Assembly: GCA_002435145.1 (NCBI GenBank)
Contig: DJLT01000041.1
Coordinates: 1-60,644 of the forward strand
Source of the DNA: Neptuniibacter sp. UBA6509
GTDB taxonomy: Bacteria; Pseudomonadota; Gammaproteobacteria; Pseudomonadales; Balneatricaceae
Direction: 5' to 3'
DNA: 60,644 nucleotides
The stretch's first letter is position 1; the number at the start of each line of letters is the position of its first letter. A model generated the notes under the pieces. That model was not told the origin of the DNA. It saw only the letters and a list, made by a program, of their open reading frames with translations, and made no database searches. This document shows positions 60,230 through 60,644 of this stretch, piece by piece. The translations under genes were made by a program, and so were the position numbers.

Positions 60230-60542
60230 GATGCAAGAAGAGGGATTAATCTTGTATGGATGTTTTTTACAAGGAGGAGAGATTAAAGAATCCACTTTCC
60301 CTTCTGAATATAGAAAACATTTGGCGGTTGCTAAGCAGTCATTGGTATATATCTTTAAAAGTGCAGCCAAGAGTGCACAAGGTTATGATGAGACGCATAT
60401 GGAAATTGGAGATAATTTATTTAGTGGTTTCCAGTTAGATAATAATACCATTCTTGTTTTTTTAAGTGAGCATGATGCGAATACGTTACATATTCGTCAA
60501 TTTATTGAAGATAATAAAAAGCGTTTTATGGATCTGCTATAA
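60213..60542 (+). CDS. Small Roadblock/LC7-like partner protein, copy 2
   Basis: 109 residues, homologous to copy 1: shared pattern EEGLILYGCFLQGGEI, HLAVAKQSLVYIF, ETHMEIGDNLFSGFQL and NTILVFLSE. ATG at 60213 lies inside the end of GTPase copy 2. The last 102 bp of the window hold no terminator or gene that I can recognise, so it is unclear whether further copies follow. Confidence 0.6.
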   Translation: MTIWHEMQEEGLILYGCFLQGGEIKESTFPSEYRKHLAVAKQSLVYIFKSAAKSAQGYDETHMEIGDNLFSGFQLDNNTILVFLSEHDANTLHIRQFIEDNKKRFMDLL

Positions 60543-60644
60543 ATGATTTTTTTACTCAATAAAAAGTGGGGAAGCCTACGCCCCTGCTGAATTTACGGTG
60601 TCGTTTCAAGTCAGTTTTATACTGCTTATATTTCTTTTCTGTTT

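Overview
The window looks like chromosomal DNA of a marine-type gammaproteobacterium, probably an Oceanospirillaceae/Pseudomonadales relative. The reasons are the intact str-S10-spc-alpha ribosomal order, a FabA/FabB unsaturated fatty acid pair, an rplU-rpmA-obgE-proB...rpsT-murJ-ribF-ileS-lspA-fkpB block followed by type IV pilus minor pilins and thiO (a layout I recall from Pseudomonas), and moderate GC. Genus is inference; no rRNA or tRNA gene was seen.

Layout. 1-14.1 kb: the end of tufA, then the S10, spc and alpha ribosomal protein operons with secY and rpoA, including two genes that are easy to miss because they are short (rpmD, rpmJ). Several hairpins and two good promoter-like sites sit between genes. 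14.2-20.4 kb: a lone hexapeptide acyltransferase, divergent uvrA/ssb, an orphan RmlD-like reductase and a SirB2-like membrane protein. 20.4-26 kb: a molybdenum cofactor operon (moaA-moaB-moeA-moaC-moaD) with two lysophospholipid-type acyltransferases interleaved and no moaE. 26-29.2 kb: fabB, fabA and ispB on the minus strand. 29.4-39.7 kb: rplU-rpmA, obgE-proB, rpsT (minus), murJ, ribF-ileS-lspA-fkpB. 39.8-48.9 kb: a minor pilin operon fimU-pilV-pilW-pilX-pilY1-pilE-fimT, then thiO. 49-53.4 kb: nadE and bamD (minus), rluD, pgeF, and a VanX/DdpX-like dipeptidase.

53.3-60.6 kb is the most unusual part. On the minus strand lie a FIST-domain protein and a multi-PAS GGDEF-EAL protein whose N-terminal sensor segment is in another frame (apparent +1 frameshift). 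Divergent from them are two tandem copies of a two-gene module. Each encodes a MglA/CvnD-like small GTPase with an extra C-terminal domain that looks like Roadblock/LC7, followed by an overlapping small protein that may be its partner. The copies differ at synonymous sites even where the protein is identical, so the duplication is old and both copies are under selection. This GTPase module beside a c-di-GMP/FIST sensor is the best candidate here for an undescribed signalling system.

Other points: PilY1 carries a LamG-like insertion in its N-terminal half; ispH is absent from its usual place after fkpB; and a terminator-like hairpin lies inside the spc operon between rplN and rplX.
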